From positions 1-64,000 of the forward strand of contig NZ_CANQLZ010000002.1 of assembly GCF_947624825.1 (NCBI RefSeq): a DNA stretch of 64,000 bases. The letters run 5' to 3'. Every line of letters begins with the position of its first letter. The first letter of the stretch is position 1. The notes under the pieces are model-generated. The model was not told where the DNA came from. It ran no database searches and worked only from the letters and a program-made list of their open reading frames with translations. Positions 48,874 to 56,535 of the stretch are shown here, piece after piece. Both the position numbers and the translations under genes were made by a program. The stretch is from an uncultured Acinetobacter sp. (GTDB lineage Bacteria > Pseudomonadota > Gammaproteobacteria > Pseudomonadales > Moraxellaceae).

Positions 48874-49362
48874 ATGAAAGTACGTGGTTTTACGCTTGTT
48901 GAGTTAATTTTAGCAGTCGCGGTGATTGCTATTTTGGCAGCCATTGCGATTCCTAACTATCAAACATATGTGCAAAAATCTAAACGCGTTGAAGTGCAAG
49001 CGCATTTAATGATGTTGTCGCATCAATTGGCCAGTTATAAATTGGTCAATCAAAGTTTTAAAGACATGAATATCAGTAAATTAGGCGGTGCAGATTTTCC
49101 TGCGTCCAATCCTAATTACAGTTTAACTTTAACCGACGTCTATGGTGTGGCTTTAGATCAAGATAACAGTAGTACAAGTACTTGGCTTTTGGTGGCAACG
49201 CCCACCGCCAATTCCACACAAGTGGGTACCGGCAAAATTACCCTTATGCATAACAATGAAAAATGTTGGTATGAAGATCAAGACGATGCTGCAACGCATA
49301 TTCGTAAAGAGGCCTCAGGCAGTTTAGTGCTCCCCGATTGTCCAACGCCTTGGCAAGATTAA
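48874..49362 (+). CDS. Second PilE-like minor pilin
   Basis: This 162-residue prepilin begins MKVRG-FTLVELILAVAVIAILAAIAIPNYQTYVQKSKRVEVQAHLMMLSHQL. It shares helix layout and the C-terminal cysteine pair (CWYEDQ, LPDC) with the preceding pilin, which suggests duplication. ATG 48874 follows AGGAATGG; the ORF track start 9 nt earlier overlaps the upstream stop. It is the last gene of the minor pilin operon. Confidence 0.87.
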   Translation: MKVRGFTLVELILAVAVIAILAAIAIPNYQTYVQKSKRVEVQAHLMMLSHQLASYKLVNQSFKDMNISKLGGADFPASNPNYSLTLTDVYGVALDQDNSSTSTWLLVATPTANSTQVGTGKITLMHNNEKCWYEDQDDAATHIRKEASGSLVLPDCPTPWQD

Positions 49363-49374
49363 AAAGAGGTGTGT

Positions 49375-49429
49375 GAATCGGCTGTTGTTTGAAGTGCAAG
49401 AAAAGACAATAGAACAAGCAGACCGATTC
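49375..49429 (+). other. Hairpin after the pilin operon
   Basis: GAATCGG-CTG (49375-49384) pairs with CAG-A-CCGATTC (49419-49429), enclosing a 34-nt loop. No T run follows. It may be a terminator remnant or a part of the prfC promoter region, in which TACAAT at about 49432 is a possible -10. Confidence 0.4.
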
Positions 49430-49507
49430 GGCTACAATATCGCTAATTTTTATCTATTTGATCAACTCTGATCTTTGCACTGCACATCTTGCAGTAGGTG
49501 TATTTCC

Positions 49508-49585
49508 ATGAGCTTTACAGATGAATTAGCGGCACAAGTCGCTCAGCGTCGTACTTTCGCGATTATTTCCCACCCAAATATTTGA
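49508..49585 (+). pseudogene. prfC: 5' fragment of prfC (peptide chain release factor 3), interrupted by element
   Basis: The reading frame MSFTDELAAQVAQRRTFAIISHP matches the start of RF3 up to the point where DAGKTT (the GTPase P-loop) should follow. Instead it runs into NI and a stop, and the DNA becomes AT-rich and leads to an integrase. Only about 23 codons of prfC remain on this side. SXT/R391-family ICEs are known to integrate at this same 5' region of prfC. The remaining prfC, probably with a new 5' end supplied by the element, should lie at the far junction outside the window. Confidence 0.85.
49565..49580. other. Probable attL junction in prfC
   Basis: Sequence homologous to prfC stops around TTTCCCACCC (codons for S-H-P), so the crossover lies in or near 49565-49580. 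The exact core length cannot be defined without the other junction. Confidence 0.6.
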
Positions 49586-49597
49586 TATCTATTTAAG

Positions 49598-49711
49598 CCC
49601 ATTCAACCTATTTCAAATATAATAATAAAAGCATTGTAAGTGATGTAAAAATATAAAAATATTGATATTCTTTATCTGGTATATCTTTCAACCCCATTCA
49701 ATAGATTTCAA
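49598..49711 (+). repeat. Direct repeats, candidate integrase arm sites
   Basis: CCCATTCAA-CCT-ATTTCAA (49598-49616) and CCCATTCAA-TAG-ATTTCAA (49693-49711) agree at 16 of 19 positions and have the same orientation. They lie between the prfC junction and the integrase gene. This is where arm-type binding sites of a tyrosine integrase are expected. Confidence 0.55.
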
Positions 49712-49727
49712 GTCTAGTCAGTATGTT

Positions 49728-49788
49728 TGTGTACATATGTGTGTACACATTTTCTAGAATTTTCTATTTGAAAAAAAATATGTACACA
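49728..49788 (+). promoter_or_regulatory. Three TGTACA-core motifs upstream of the integrase gene
   Basis: TGTGTACA (49728-49735), TGTGTGTACACA (49738-49749) and TGTACACA (49781-49788) share a palindromic core. The last one touches the integrase Shine-Dalgarno region, so a repressor bound here would control integrase expression. Confidence 0.5.
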
Positions 49789-49799
49789 GGTGGAGTAAA

Positions 49800-50999
49800 A
49801 TGCCTTTAACAGATACGTGGCTTAAGAAGAATCTAGATCGTGAACGTTCAGCTATACATACAGAGTCTGATCAAGATGGATTGAGCGTTCGTGTATCGCA
49901 AAAAGGAAAACTCACTTTTCAGATGCGTTTTCGATATAACGATAAGCAAGCTCGTTTAGACTTGGGAACCTATCCAAATATGAGCCTTAAAGAAGCTCGT
50001 ATTGAATTGCAGAAAATGAAAGCAATTTTAGAAAAGGGACATGACCCACGTATTCATAAAAAAGTAGAACTTCACAAGATCACAGAGGCTATAACTTTTG
50101 AAGCGTTATTTCGTGAGTGGCATACGAAATATAGTATTCCAAACAAAAAAAATGCAGATCAATATTTAAGATCATTTGAACTATATGTTTTTCCTAAGTT
50201 GGGGGAAATCCCTGCCGAGCAAATTACATTACACATGTGGTTAGATTTACTAGAAGAGCAATTTAAACAGTCGCCATCAATTACTGATCGCATTCTTACG
50301 AATACAAAGCAGTGTTTGGATTGGGGGATTAATCGAAAATTAATTGAGCAAAATCCCATAAGACATATCACTGGAAAGCGTGACTTAAATATTAAGAAAA
50401 ATAAAACTGTTCGAGTATTACAAGATGATGAGTTGTCTTTAATTTTTAAAATTTGTGATGAGTCTAGAACATCATTAAGGAATGTTTTATTTCTCAAGTT
50501 ATGTTTGTTTTATGGTAATCGATATAGTGAGTTGAGGCTTGCACGGAAATCAGATTTTGATTTTAGTAAAAATACATGGACAGTACCGTATGAAAATCAT
50601 AAGACAGGAGAAAGTAAAGGGGACATTGTTCGACCTATTATTGATGAGATCAAACCGTGGCTTCAGTCTGCAATGGATTTGAGTAATTCTGAATACATTT
50701 TCCCACATGAAAATGGCAAAGAGCCAATGGGGCGTAGTGGGCCAACAGATACCCCTTATAACTTCATGCAATTTGCAAGGAAGAATTATAAAATTGAAAT
50801 GGATCATTGGTCTATGCATGATTTACGGCGTACAGCAAGGACAAATTTCAGTGCGTTTACAAGTAGGGATGTTGCGGAACTGATGGTTGGTCATGTGATG
50901 CCTGGGGAACAGGGGACATATGACTATTATGATTATCAAAAAGAGATGTCGAAGGCTTATAAAAAATGGTGGAAAAAATTAAGTAATCTGTCTAGCTAG
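49800..50999 (+). CDS. Tyrosine-type site-specific integrase
   Basis: The 399-residue integrase has an N-terminal arm-binding DUF4102-like domain (GLSVRVSQKGKLTFQMRFRYNDKQARLDLGTYPNMSLKEAR). A SAM-like core-binding domain (~100-190) and a catalytic domain follow, with an Arg near residue 241 in YGNRYSEL, H340-x-x-R343 in MHDLRRTARTN, GH in MVGHVM and a Tyr in GTYDYYDY. GGTGGAG precedes the ATG. It faces away from the prfC fragment and is the outermost gene of the element, so it very likely catalysed insertion into prfC. Confidence 0.93.
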   Translation: MPLTDTWLKKNLDRERSAIHTESDQDGLSVRVSQKGKLTFQMRFRYNDKQARLDLGTYPNMSLKEARIELQKMKAILEKGHDPRIHKKVELHKITEAITFEALFREWHTKYSIPNKKNADQYLRSFELYVFPKLGEIPAEQITLHMWLDLLEEQFKQSPSITDRILTNTKQCLDWGINRKLIEQNPIRHITGKRDLNIKKNKTVRVLQDDELSLIFKICDESRTSLRNVLFLKLCLFYGNRYSELRLARKSDFDFSKNTWTVPYENHKTGESKGDIVRPIIDEIKPWLQSAMDLSNSEYIFPHENGKEPMGRSGPTDTPYNFMQFARKNYKIEMDHWSMHDLRRTARTNFSAFTSRDVAELMVGHVMPGEQGTYDYYDYQKEMSKAYKKWWKKLSNLSS

Positions 51000-51009
51000 A
51001 CAGATTACT
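50982..51009. terminator. Perfect 28-bp palindrome at the convergent integrase/alpA ends
   Basis: AGTAATCTGTCTAG is followed immediately by its exact inverse complement. The palindrome spans both stop codons, so both proteins end in the same residues SNLSS. It probably acts as a bidirectional terminator, though without long T runs. Confidence 0.6.
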
Positions 51010-51213
51010 CATTTGGTTGTTATTGAAATATTTGATTAGCCATTCGTTAAACGTTTCTTCATCCCAAAGGCTAGTAGAGCCAGCGCATTTCTTAATAGGT
51101 TGAGGCATTGGTTGCTCGAACATTTTTTGATTAGGTTGTTGGTAACGCCATAAAGTCGATGCAGAGCAATTTTTGAGTTTGTGGCGAATTTCTTTAGATG
51201 TTAAGTAGCCCAT
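50992..51213 (-). CDS. AlpA/MerR-like DNA-binding protein
   Basis: The 73-residue protein MGYLTSKEIRHKLKNCSASTLWRYQQ fits the winged-helix excisionase/AlpA family that recognises DNA and controls integrase activity or excision in P4-like islands. A C-terminal SLWDEETFNEWL segment resembles the AlpA wing region. It converges on the integrase gene with an 8-nt overlap inside a palindrome. Excisionase or regulator function is inferred from family and position. Confidence 0.75.
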   Translation of the reverse strand: MGYLTSKEIRHKLKNCSASTLWRYQQPNQKMFEQPMPQPIKKCAGSTSLWDEETFNEWLIKYFNNNQMSNLSS

Positions 51214-51427
51214 ATCTTTGATCCTTTTGTGATTATCGCAATTAGATAAAAGAACTAATTTTTTAACCTTAAATATTGGCTGGAAATCAACCTATAATGT
51301 TAAAACTATTAGATCAGTTCATTGATGGGGTAACTATAAAATTTAGAAAATGTTTAAAATAGAGCAGTACGCATATCTAGAAATATAGTAGTATTATGCT
51401 ATGCAATTATCTGTATTTTAATAAATT

Positions 51428-52309
51428 ATGATTGACAAAAAATTATCAAGGTTAGAGCAGCTTGAGCAGGATATATGGTTAAACTTTTGTTACTACTATC
51501 AGTGTGAATTGGATAATGAATTAATAGAAACGGAGAATCAATCATATATTGATCAAAAAGAAAAAATCATAAAAAGAATGCAGCAGAATGATTTCCCATT
51601 GAGTGAGCAGTCAGCTTTTCATTTAGAAATGATGGGGGATGTGGTTTCAATCCCTTTCAAGCCATTCCAGATTGCACAGCTTTTAATGCAGATAAATACA
51701 TTAAGACTTGAGGTGAATAACTTGCCTGCCAAAATTTTCCAAAGGCAATATTCAGATATTTTAATTGCTTATGTGCAAATGCTTGGTGGGGTGGAGTTTA
51801 TTCAGAACCGTACAATTGCCAAAAGTGCAAAGGCAATTATTGCAGTCAAAGCTCGTTACGACAAGCATTTATATCCAAGACGGGAAATTTTATATCGCAC
51901 TTTAAGAGAGCAGGTGGCGAGTCGTGGCAAATGGGTTAATTTGAATCAAGCTGTTCATTTTGTGCTTGATGATCTGGTCAAAGCTTTTGAGGTTTACGAT
52001 ATTGAATGGCTTCAGTCTGAACTTGTGCTTAAGCAAAAAATGCTCAGTGAATTAGAGCAGGAGAGTAAGCGGTTGTACGCTAAAGCTCAGTCTGATGGCC
52101 TGCGAAGAAAGCCAGCATCAATTGCGAAAAAAATAGAAAAATTACAGCTCGAACTTAACAATCTTAATCAGATACTGAAAGCAAAATACCCTTCTAAAGA
52201 GATGGAAAAGTTTGGGTATAAGATGCCTTATAGTGGTGGATACATTGCTGAAACCATCATTCATGAGCTCCGAACTCAGCCTACTATCTTGTCGGAAATA
52301 ATACTTTGA
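51428..52309 (+). CDS. Unknown coiled-coil protein of the element
   Basis: The 293-residue protein is mostly helical, with heptad-like charged stretches at residues ~195-255 (LVLKQKMLSELEQESKRLYAK, KIEKLQLELNNLNQILKAK). It has no signal peptide or membrane segment. No enzymatic motif is visible and I do not recognise it. It is AT-rich and lies convergent with the next gene, whose stop is only a few bases away. It could belong to replication, partition or cargo functions. Confidence 0.6.
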   Translation: MIDKKLSRLEQLEQDIWLNFCYYYQCELDNELIETENQSYIDQKEKIIKRMQQNDFPLSEQSAFHLEMMGDVVSIPFKPFQIAQLLMQINTLRLEVNNLPAKIFQRQYSDILIAYVQMLGGVEFIQNRTIAKSAKAIIAVKARYDKHLYPRREILYRTLREQVASRGKWVNLNQAVHFVLDDLVKAFEVYDIEWLQSELVLKQKMLSELEQESKRLYAKAQSDGLRRKPASIAKKIEKLQLELNNLNQILKAKYPSKEMEKFGYKMPYSGGYIAETIIHELRTQPTILSEIIL

Positions 52310-52316
52310 TCAATTC

Positions 52317-53276
52317 TTAGTATTTTTTTTTGAATGGATTCAATTGATCTTCACGTAAATGTGAAGATCCAGCATTACTTTTTATGGTGGGGTGCTCAGT
52401 ATCAGAGAGGTCTTTAGGTGGATTCTCAGAGACAGGGGAGTCATGGTGAGTTGATAAACCTTTTGCATAACTTGAAGGCTTAGTGGAGATGGTAGTATTT
52501 TTATGAGAGTCTAGGTCGGTACTTACATTAAGTGGGACTACTTCATCAGAGGTTGGTTTCAAAGAAGCTTTGATGTTGAGCATTTTATCTTCAAGTCTAG
52601 ATTTTAGTTTAGTAATAATTTCAGCTTGTGCTGCTTCTTTTTCAATTTTATCAAAAGACTCGTAGATGCTATCAATATCCTCTTTAAAGGAAATGTATTG
52701 ATCAAGCATTTTCAGTTTTAGTGTAATAGCCACACATTGGTTGAATAAATACTCTTGAATTTGGTTGTCATAAGCTTGCTGCATTTTTAATGTATTTTCT
52801 GACCGTTTTGTAAGTAATGCTTCATTACTTTTTGCCACTTTAAGTTGTTCTTGTAAATCTTCAACCTGCAATTTTAGTTTAAATTTGTCTTCATCAAAAT
52901 TTTTAATCATATGCTCAAGTGTTGTAGAGGCATTTGCGTGTTCCAGCTTTCTTTTGATGTTCTCTAACTTTAATTTGGTGTTCTTACTTATTCTTGCTTG
53001 CAAATGCCCCTTTGATTTGTGATTTTTCCGGTATTTAAACTCTCTGAATTTTTTACGAATGATTTCATATAACCGTTTTGAAATGGTCATTACTTCCTTT
53101 GTGCTTAGTACAGCTACTTCAGCATATGGACCTAAATTATTGTGCTGAGTCACTGAAACATAAAATTCATTGGGATAATTTTTAAGCCACTCATTCTTAT
53201 TCTGTAGTATGAATTCTTCTTTAAGCTCTCGATCATTTTGAATCCAGATAGAAAGGTGCTCGTAGGGTCTTGCCAT
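52317..53276 (-). CDS. Unknown coiled-coil protein with basic N-terminal region
   Basis: The 319-residue protein has a conserved-looking N-terminal ~85 residues (MARPYEHLSIWIQNDRELKEEF, NNLGPYAEVAVLST). A very basic stretch (RKKFREFKYRKNHKSKGH), a long coiled coil (~115-235) and a polar Ser/Thr/Pro-rich tail follow. The layout recalls DNA-binding coiled-coil proteins of mobile elements, but no family is recognised. It is divergent from the double winged-helix gene, with a repeat-rich operator region between them. Confidence 0.6.
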   Translation of the reverse strand: MARPYEHLSIWIQNDRELKEEFILQNKNEWLKNYPNEFYVSVTQHNNLGPYAEVAVLSTKEVMTISKRLYEIIRKKFREFKYRKNHKSKGHLQARISKNTKLKLENIKRKLEHANASTTLEHMIKNFDEDKFKLKLQVEDLQEQLKVAKSNEALLTKRSENTLKMQQAYDNQIQEYLFNQCVAITLKLKMLDQYISFKEDIDSIYESFDKIEKEAAQAEIITKLKSRLEDKMLNIKASLKPTSDEVVPLNVSTDLDSHKNTTISTKPSSYAKGLSTHHDSPVSENPPKDLSDTEHPTIKSNAGSSHLREDQLNPFKKKY

Positions 53277-53310
53277 ATTCTTGTCTGTAGGAAATTATTG
53301 ACTTGATTGA

Positions 53311-53373
53311 TATTAACTTAATATTATATTAATGTTAAATAAAATTTTAAGTTAATATTAAATATAATATTAA
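53311..53373. promoter_or_regulatory. AT-rich operator region with interleaved inverted repeats
   Basis: TATTAACTT (53311-53319) is inversely repeated as AAGTTAATA (53349-53357), and TTAATATTATAT (53318-53329) as ATATAATATTAA (53362-53373). These lie between two divergent genes, one of which encodes winged-helix domains, so an autoregulated divergent promoter is likely. Confidence 0.55.
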
Positions 53374-53442
53374 TAGTAGTGTCTTTTGCTTAAGTACTGA
53401 CTTTTATTGGCTAGAGCCGTGGGCAAAATTAGGGGAAATAGA

Positions 53443-55134
53443 ATGAATTCATCTGAATCTAAGATTGCATTTTTTTTGCTGATTCATGACTATTCACCGA
53501 TTGCTTTAAGTCCTCAAGCAAGGTGGCTATTACTTAAACTCATAGCTGAACTGAAATTGGGAGAAGCTGTTCCATCCATAAAAAAAATGGCAACGACCTT
53601 TCATATCAATGAAAAAAAAATTAAGGAATGTATTACTGAGTTGGAAGCCCACAGAATTTTAATCCAAGGAAAAGATGGGCTAACTTCTGAAAAAAAGAGT
53701 TATATCGATTACAGCCTATTCTTAGCTTGTATGAATGCAAAAAAAATTAAACCACTGAAATTAGAACAGTGGTTTCGTCAAACAGCAAGAGCAGATAATT
53801 TCCCTCTTATAGGGCTTTTTCAAAATCTTGTTGAAAACAGACTAGATGATTTTTATATGCACCATTTGCAACATACATCATCTAGATTGTCGGGGATCTT
53901 GGATTTTAAGTCCGCTTTAGTGCTTATGGTATTGGTTAGAAATAGTAATCAATATGGAATTACCAATAAGTGTGGAATACACGAATTAAAGCACAAAACA
54001 GGTATGTCTAAAGATGCAATTTTTAGATGCATCAAGATATTAGAGATTCAGGGGGTGATCAGAGTAAGAGTTGATGGTGTGCTATCCAGTAAAATTTTAA
54101 GAGTATCTAATCCATTTTATATGCTGAATTTATCTCATGAAATCTGGCAGGAAGAAGCAACCTATGGACGGTATTTTATAATTCAATATCCAGAACCACA
54201 CTCCTTTGAGGTGCAGCAGGTTGCAAGTTTATTGCAATTTTTAGAGAGCAAAAAAGCTACATTAACAAGTATTTTAACGATTAACGATGCTTATCAGATT
54301 TATGTAAACCTTTTCATAAGAGTGCCAGAGTTGATCAATGCTACAAAGAGATTGACGATTGAGATGGTTAAGGAAGATTCTTCAATATCTGAACATGAAC
54401 GGTTTGAATATCGATTTATTATACATCTATTGTCACTTCTTCTTGAGATGCCAAATGCTCATGAAAGCAGTCAATGGCTTAGAGATTTAATTGAGTTTTT
54501 TCCACAAAAAAATTCAAAGACACATTTGAATGGGGTGGTTTCTTTATTTGGATTTCTTCAGTGCCATTTAGAACAATGGTGTGCCCAGATTTACAATAAT
54601 CTCTCTAGAGCTCAGGCATTATCTAGATGTGGAGATTACGTAGATTTACATGATTTGAAAAAAATGTCAGGTCGCTTACAATTGAATGCTTTGTTGAAAT
54701 TTGCTGAAGATAATTCATTTGAAACGTCTGATCGTATTGCTCGGAGTAACAGTACTCTTTTATCAATGTTAGGTCTGATGATGACCTTGATCGCGAAGAA
54801 TCAGCTTTATCCATTTTTAACGTATTTAGGCTTAAAAGAACAATTCAGTCAATTTTGTATTGTTCCTCGTCATGCGAAGCAAACACAATATATTTGTATT
54901 TTTATGCCATTTCCAAGTCAAATCTCGAATCAATTTACCAAAATTACTTTAGATAACAACCTTGCATTTGTATCTAAGCAAGCACTTTTTCAGGATGAAA
55001 GGCGTAATCATTTTTTTAGTGAATCCATTCAACCGAGCCTCAAAGAACTACAGGATTTTGGCTTGCTCCCTGAGAACTGCCTAGCTTTAGATCACTTTAC
55101 TATTTCTAGAAATAAAATCAAAACTAAGGCGTAA
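53443..55134 (+). CDS. Protein with two winged-helix-like domains (replication- or regulator-like), unknown
   Basis: The 563-residue protein shows a first helix-turn-helix region at ~25-85 (VPSIKKMATTFHINEKKIKECITELEAHRILI) and a second at ~170-210 (HELKHKTGMSKDAIFRCIKILEIQGVI). A long C-terminal region without recognised motifs follows. Two tandem winged helices are seen in plasmid replication initiators as well as in regulators, so either role is possible. ATG 53443 follows AGGGGA; the ORF track start is an upstream TTG. No family is recognised with confidence. Confidence 0.6.
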   Translation: MNSSESKIAFFLLIHDYSPIALSPQARWLLLKLIAELKLGEAVPSIKKMATTFHINEKKIKECITELEAHRILIQGKDGLTSEKKSYIDYSLFLACMNAKKIKPLKLEQWFRQTARADNFPLIGLFQNLVENRLDDFYMHHLQHTSSRLSGILDFKSALVLMVLVRNSNQYGITNKCGIHELKHKTGMSKDAIFRCIKILEIQGVIRVRVDGVLSSKILRVSNPFYMLNLSHEIWQEEATYGRYFIIQYPEPHSFEVQQVASLLQFLESKKATLTSILTINDAYQIYVNLFIRVPELINATKRLTIEMVKEDSSISEHERFEYRFIIHLLSLLLEMPNAHESSQWLRDLIEFFPQKNSKTHLNGVVSLFGFLQCHLEQWCAQIYNNLSRAQALSRCGDYVDLHDLKKMSGRLQLNALLKFAEDNSFETSDRIARSNSTLLSMLGLMMTLIAKNQLYPFLTYLGLKEQFSQFCIVPRHAKQTQYICIFMPFPSQISNQFTKITLDNNLAFVSKQALFQDERRNHFFSESIQPSLKELQDFGLLPENCLALDHFTISRNKIKTKA

Positions 55135-55528
55135 CTTTAGCTTCTGCAACATTCCCATATTTTCGTTGTTCTCGCTGTATGGGGTTGCGGTGTAATAGTC
55201 AGATCAGAATGACTTGCTTAACAGGTAATATATATTATTAACTATAAGTAATATATAGATAATATATTAAACATAAACAATATCTTATCTAGTTAGGTGG
55301 GTACTGTGATTCACTTAGCTCGGTATAGCCCATTTGAGTATGGGCTATACATCATGTATCAATGACACAGTGTTAAAATATTCAGAACTAACCCTATAGT
55401 ATGTTCCAACGTCTATGAACCTATTCAGCTAAGCAGGATGACCACAACATCCTGCTAGAGAATCATGATCAGTAAAATTTTACATCTCTCTCTTAGATAT
55501 GAACCTTATGTTTCGAGAGAGAATCCAA
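55135..55528 (+). other. Origin-like intergenic region with hairpins and AT-rich repeats
   Basis: This gene-free stretch contains an AT-rich tract with repeated TAATATAT-like units (about 55228-55290). A perfect 11-bp stem, GTATAGCCCAT / ATGGGCTATAC, with a 6-nt loop (55323-55350) follows, then a perfect 9-bp stem, AGCAGGATG / CATCCTGCT, with a 7-nt loop (55432-55456). It directly precedes an HUH-motif protein gene. The combination resembles a rolling-circle or satellite origin, but no nicking site can be assigned. Confidence 0.5.
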
Positions 55529-56473
55529 ATGTACCAGAATATTAAATATGATCAGCTTTACCATGAAGCAGAAGTATTGGCAGCAGTAGACCATTTCATT
55601 CAAGAGGTATGCTTGGGTAGTTATGATCTATATTATCAAAACTTTATGATAGACCTACAAAAATTAGTTCAGTCATTTAAGCCAATCTATAACGCTAATT
55701 TTTTCTATTGCAATACTGTGCAGATATTCATTGAGGTGGTGAACATCGTTGATCACACACTCAGTCTAATGCCACAGGCAGACTACGATTGTATAGTCTG
55801 TTTGGATGAGATGACCGTCTGGCATATTTTGACTTACATCCAGTCATTATCTGGCTGTGTAAAACAACAACTGATAGATTTTCAACAACGTGAATTAAAG
55901 AATCAGCATAGCCTTTTTGATTATACATCCACACTCATTCATCATTATGCGAGAACACTGGTGGTTCGAGTGGATTTATCTATCAAGAAAGAATATCAAG
56001 CCTTATACAACATCCAAGTGTTCAATAAAGCGCTAGAAACATTACATCGGCGTATCGCAGATCAGGATACTTGCTTTAGTGATTTGTATGGTTATGCGTG
56101 GGCATTAGAGCATGGAGTAAGCAAAGGCTATCACTGCCATTTATTGCTTATGTACGATGGCAATAAACATCAAGAAGGCTATGAGTTAGGGGAGTGGGTA
56201 GGTAAGTGCTGGGAGCAGATTACACATGGATGTGGTTATATTTTTAACTGTAACCATTCCGACTATATGGATACATATAAAGCGATGGGAACATTAGGCA
56301 TTGGTATGATTCATCGTGATGTTGAGCATGAAGTTTTTAACTTTCTTAATTATGCTACCCCTTATCTAGTGAATTGTGAAAAAGAGCAGCAGCATCCGAG
56401 AGGAAAAGATAAGTCAAACATGCGTAGTTTTGGTAAAGGTGTGATCGATTCGAAAAACCGAAGAGGTTTATAA
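55529..56473 (+). CDS. Inovirus Gp2 / YagK-YfjJ family protein with HUH-like motif
   Basis: This 314-residue protein matches the inovirus Gp2 (YagK/YfjJ C-terminal) family found in islands and filamentous phages and thought to be a replication initiator. Key features are VVRVDLSIKK, the WALEHGVSKGYHCHLLLMYDG block carrying an HxH (HUH-type) motif near residues 196-198, and the downstream GYIFNCN and LNYATPYLV segments. I chose ATG 55529 because GAGAGAG lies at good distance; the two earlier ATGs lack a site. Hairpins upstream may be its target origin. The replication role is inferred from the family. Confidence 0.8.
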   Translation: MYQNIKYDQLYHEAEVLAAVDHFIQEVCLGSYDLYYQNFMIDLQKLVQSFKPIYNANFFYCNTVQIFIEVVNIVDHTLSLMPQADYDCIVCLDEMTVWHILTYIQSLSGCVKQQLIDFQQRELKNQHSLFDYTSTLIHHYARTLVVRVDLSIKKEYQALYNIQVFNKALETLHRRIADQDTCFSDLYGYAWALEHGVSKGYHCHLLLMYDGNKHQEGYELGEWVGKCWEQITHGCGYIFNCNHSDYMDTYKAMGTLGIGMIHRDVEHEVFNFLNYATPYLVNCEKEQQHPRGKDKSNMRSFGKGVIDSKNRRGL

Positions 56474-56535
56474 ATATTGAATTTTTAATAGAGAACACTG
56501 CGAATGCCATGTTCTCTATTTTATATTTCCTAACA

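Noticed and set aside
52317-53276. 319-aa coiled-coil protein as a relaxase
   Set aside because: No HUH histidine triad or catalytic tyrosine pattern is visible; only a basic patch and a coiled coil are seen.
55228-55290. CRISPR array or iteron array in the AT-rich repeats
   Set aside because: The repeated units are short (about 8 bp), irregularly spaced and low complexity. There are no spacers of uniform length.
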